A DNA stretch of 39,561 nt. Origin: JBDTNQ01 sp039933635. Lineage in GTDB: Bacteria > Acidobacteriota > Vicinamibacteria > Vicinamibacterales > SCN-69-37. Positions 38,867 through 39,561 of this stretch are shown one piece after another (position 1 is the first letter of the stretch; every line of letters starts with the position of its first letter). The stretch spans positions 1 to 39,561 of the forward strand of contig JBDTNQ010000027.1 of assembly GCA_039933635.1 (NCBI GenBank), read 5' to 3'. The position numbers were made by a program, and so were the translations under genes. The notes under the pieces were generated by a model that worked only from the letters and a program-made list of their open reading frames with translations, ran no database searches and was not told where the DNA came from.

Positions 38867-39249
38867 TCAGGCCTCCACCGCGCACTGCACGCGCGTCCAC
38901 CAGTGACCGCGCGCCCGATCGGTGGTGATCCCGCGAACCTCGACCGGTCGTCGCGGGAAGGATCACTGGTCCTCGCGCGCATGAGCAGCGGTGACGCCTT
39001 GGGCCGTGAGTCGTCGTCGATCGCACGATCACCGGTCGTCATCCGCCCGTCGTCGATCGTCGCGGCAACGGCGACCGACGATCGCCGGAGCGATCACCGC
39101 GCATCGGCCGCGTGCGTCAGGGTGATCCCTCGGCATTCCAGTACGCGTGTGGTCGCATATTGGAAGGACTCGTCAAGGCCCATTGAGTCATGCACTTGCG
39201 GAGACGTCGATCCGTGATCGCCTGATCAATGACTGGTGATCGTCCGATC
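38839..39249. promoter_or_regulatory. Intergenic region dense in GATC and TGGTGATC-like motifs
   Basis: No gene is supported between 38867 and 39390. The part to 39249 holds 15 GATC tetramers in 411 bases, against about 8 per 600 bases in topA coding sequence. Many sit in one motif in both orientations: CCAGTGGTGATC (38831-38842), GGTGGTGATC (38921-38930), GATCACTGGT (38961-38970), GATCACCGGT (39027-39036), GATCACCGC (39092-39100), ACTGGTGATC (39232-39241). This looks like an extended array of binding sites for one protein upstream of the regulator. From 39250 to 39390 the sequence is less GC-rich with two CTTCAAG copies and no other mark. Confidence 0.5.
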
Positions 39250-39390
39250 GACGACCACTCATGGCCCGCTCAACAATTCAGAGTCTTCAAGAAACTTTCA
39301 GGTGAGCCTTCAAGCAGGGCCGCTGCCGGCGCGCGACGATGGGGCCGTCGAGCGAATGTGTCGTTCGACAGTCACAGGAGCCGATCGGTC

Positions 39391-39561
39391 ATGGTGAAGC
39401 AACAGCGGCGTCGGTACGAAATGTTTCTCAAGGTGCGGGATTTCGGGGCCCAGCACGAGGACGAGTTCCCGGCCTCGTCGGCGGCCGGCCGGGCGTTCGC
39501 TGCCGTGGCGGAGGCGGCCGCGGCGATTGAGCACCAGTCGAGCGAGCGGCTGGTGCGCGCG
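39391..39561 (+). CDS. Hypothetical protein, N-terminal part
   Basis: An open frame runs from the ATG at 39391 to the window end (57 codons, no stop). CAGGAG lies about ten bases upstream. It reads MVKQQRRRYEMFLKVRDFGA and continues with Ala-rich helical sequence (SAAGRAFAAVAEAAAAIEHQ). I recall similar short, uncharacterised proteins with a (R)RYEM-VRDFG start in Acidobacteriota, but cannot name a function. The clean start, ribosome-binding site and codon bias make it likely real. Confidence 0.65.
   Translation, partial: MVKQQRRRYEMFLKVRDFGAQHEDEFPASSAAGRAFAAVAEAAAAIEHQSSERLVRA

Noticed and set aside
38834..39217. A 127-codon plus-strand frame in the intergenic region
   Set aside because: No ribosome-binding site, no domain, and its sequence is dominated by the repeated GATC motifs.
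38839..39249. A replication origin, because of GATC density
   Set aside because: No DnaA boxes or AT-rich unwinding element, and no dnaA, dnaN or gidA nearby.
1..39561. tRNA, rRNA, RNase P RNA, tmRNA, insertion sequences
   Set aside because: I looked for conserved tRNA T-arm and RNase P patterns and for transposase motifs and saw none; a dedicated scan could still find something small.

Overview
The window is GC-rich (roughly 65%, judged by eye), gene-dense DNA from a diderm bacterium: it carries lpxC for lipid A, several lipoproteins, and a DAP-pathway lysA. The gene neighbourhoods (rplU-rpmA-obgE-nadD-rsfS, dprA-topA-trmFO-xerC, hslVU), the many GTG/TTG starts and the winged-helix/TPR regulator best fit an Acidobacteriota genome of the Vicinamibacteria type. 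That placement is inference; no rRNA or tRNA is present to test it.

Positions 1-31189 are ordinary chromosome. In order: the 3' end of lpxC; a minus-strand ECF sigma / STAS / 91-aa operon; lysA-tmk; a minus-strand operon rplU-rpmA-obgE-nadD-rsfS with comF behind it; a lipoprotein and a TPR protein; dprA; topA-trmFO-xerC; an NtrB/NtrC-like two-component pair; an ABC-F ATPase behind an unusual HTH-receiver protein; an ECF sigma / anti-sigma / secreted protein / lipoprotein / APC permease run; a PEGA protein; hslVU with a large lipoprotein; a TalC/FSA-type transaldolase and an acyl-CoA carboxyltransferase. Stop/start overlaps of 1-4 bases are frequent, so most groups look like translationally coupled operons.

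Positions 31190-39390 are accessory DNA. A nucleotidyltransferase pair with a frameshift, a tiny remnant of a type I restriction methylase (hsdM) and a vapBC pair come first. From 33274 to about 37048 lies what I read as an integron gene-cassette array with no integrase: six convincing attC sites plus degenerate ones, all oriented on the minus strand. The cassettes hold brnT-brnA, fitA-vapC, a relB/parE-like pair, two small membrane proteins and a third membrane protein broken by a TGG-to-TGA change. The fitA-vapC and parE cassettes are inverted relative to their attC sites, and each appears to take its -35 box from its own attC. Four of the toxin-antitoxin-like units have a -10 box only 5-6 bases before the start codon, which suggests leaderless mRNAs, and most have an inverted-repeat operator over the promoter.

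The array is bracketed by a winged-helix/TPR regulator (37238-38866) on the right and a decayed, internally deleted copy of part of that same gene (32891-33114) on the left. The regulator is preceded by four 18-bp iterons and a long intergenic region dense in GATC and TGGTGATC-like motifs. The window ends inside a hypothetical gene beginning at 39391.
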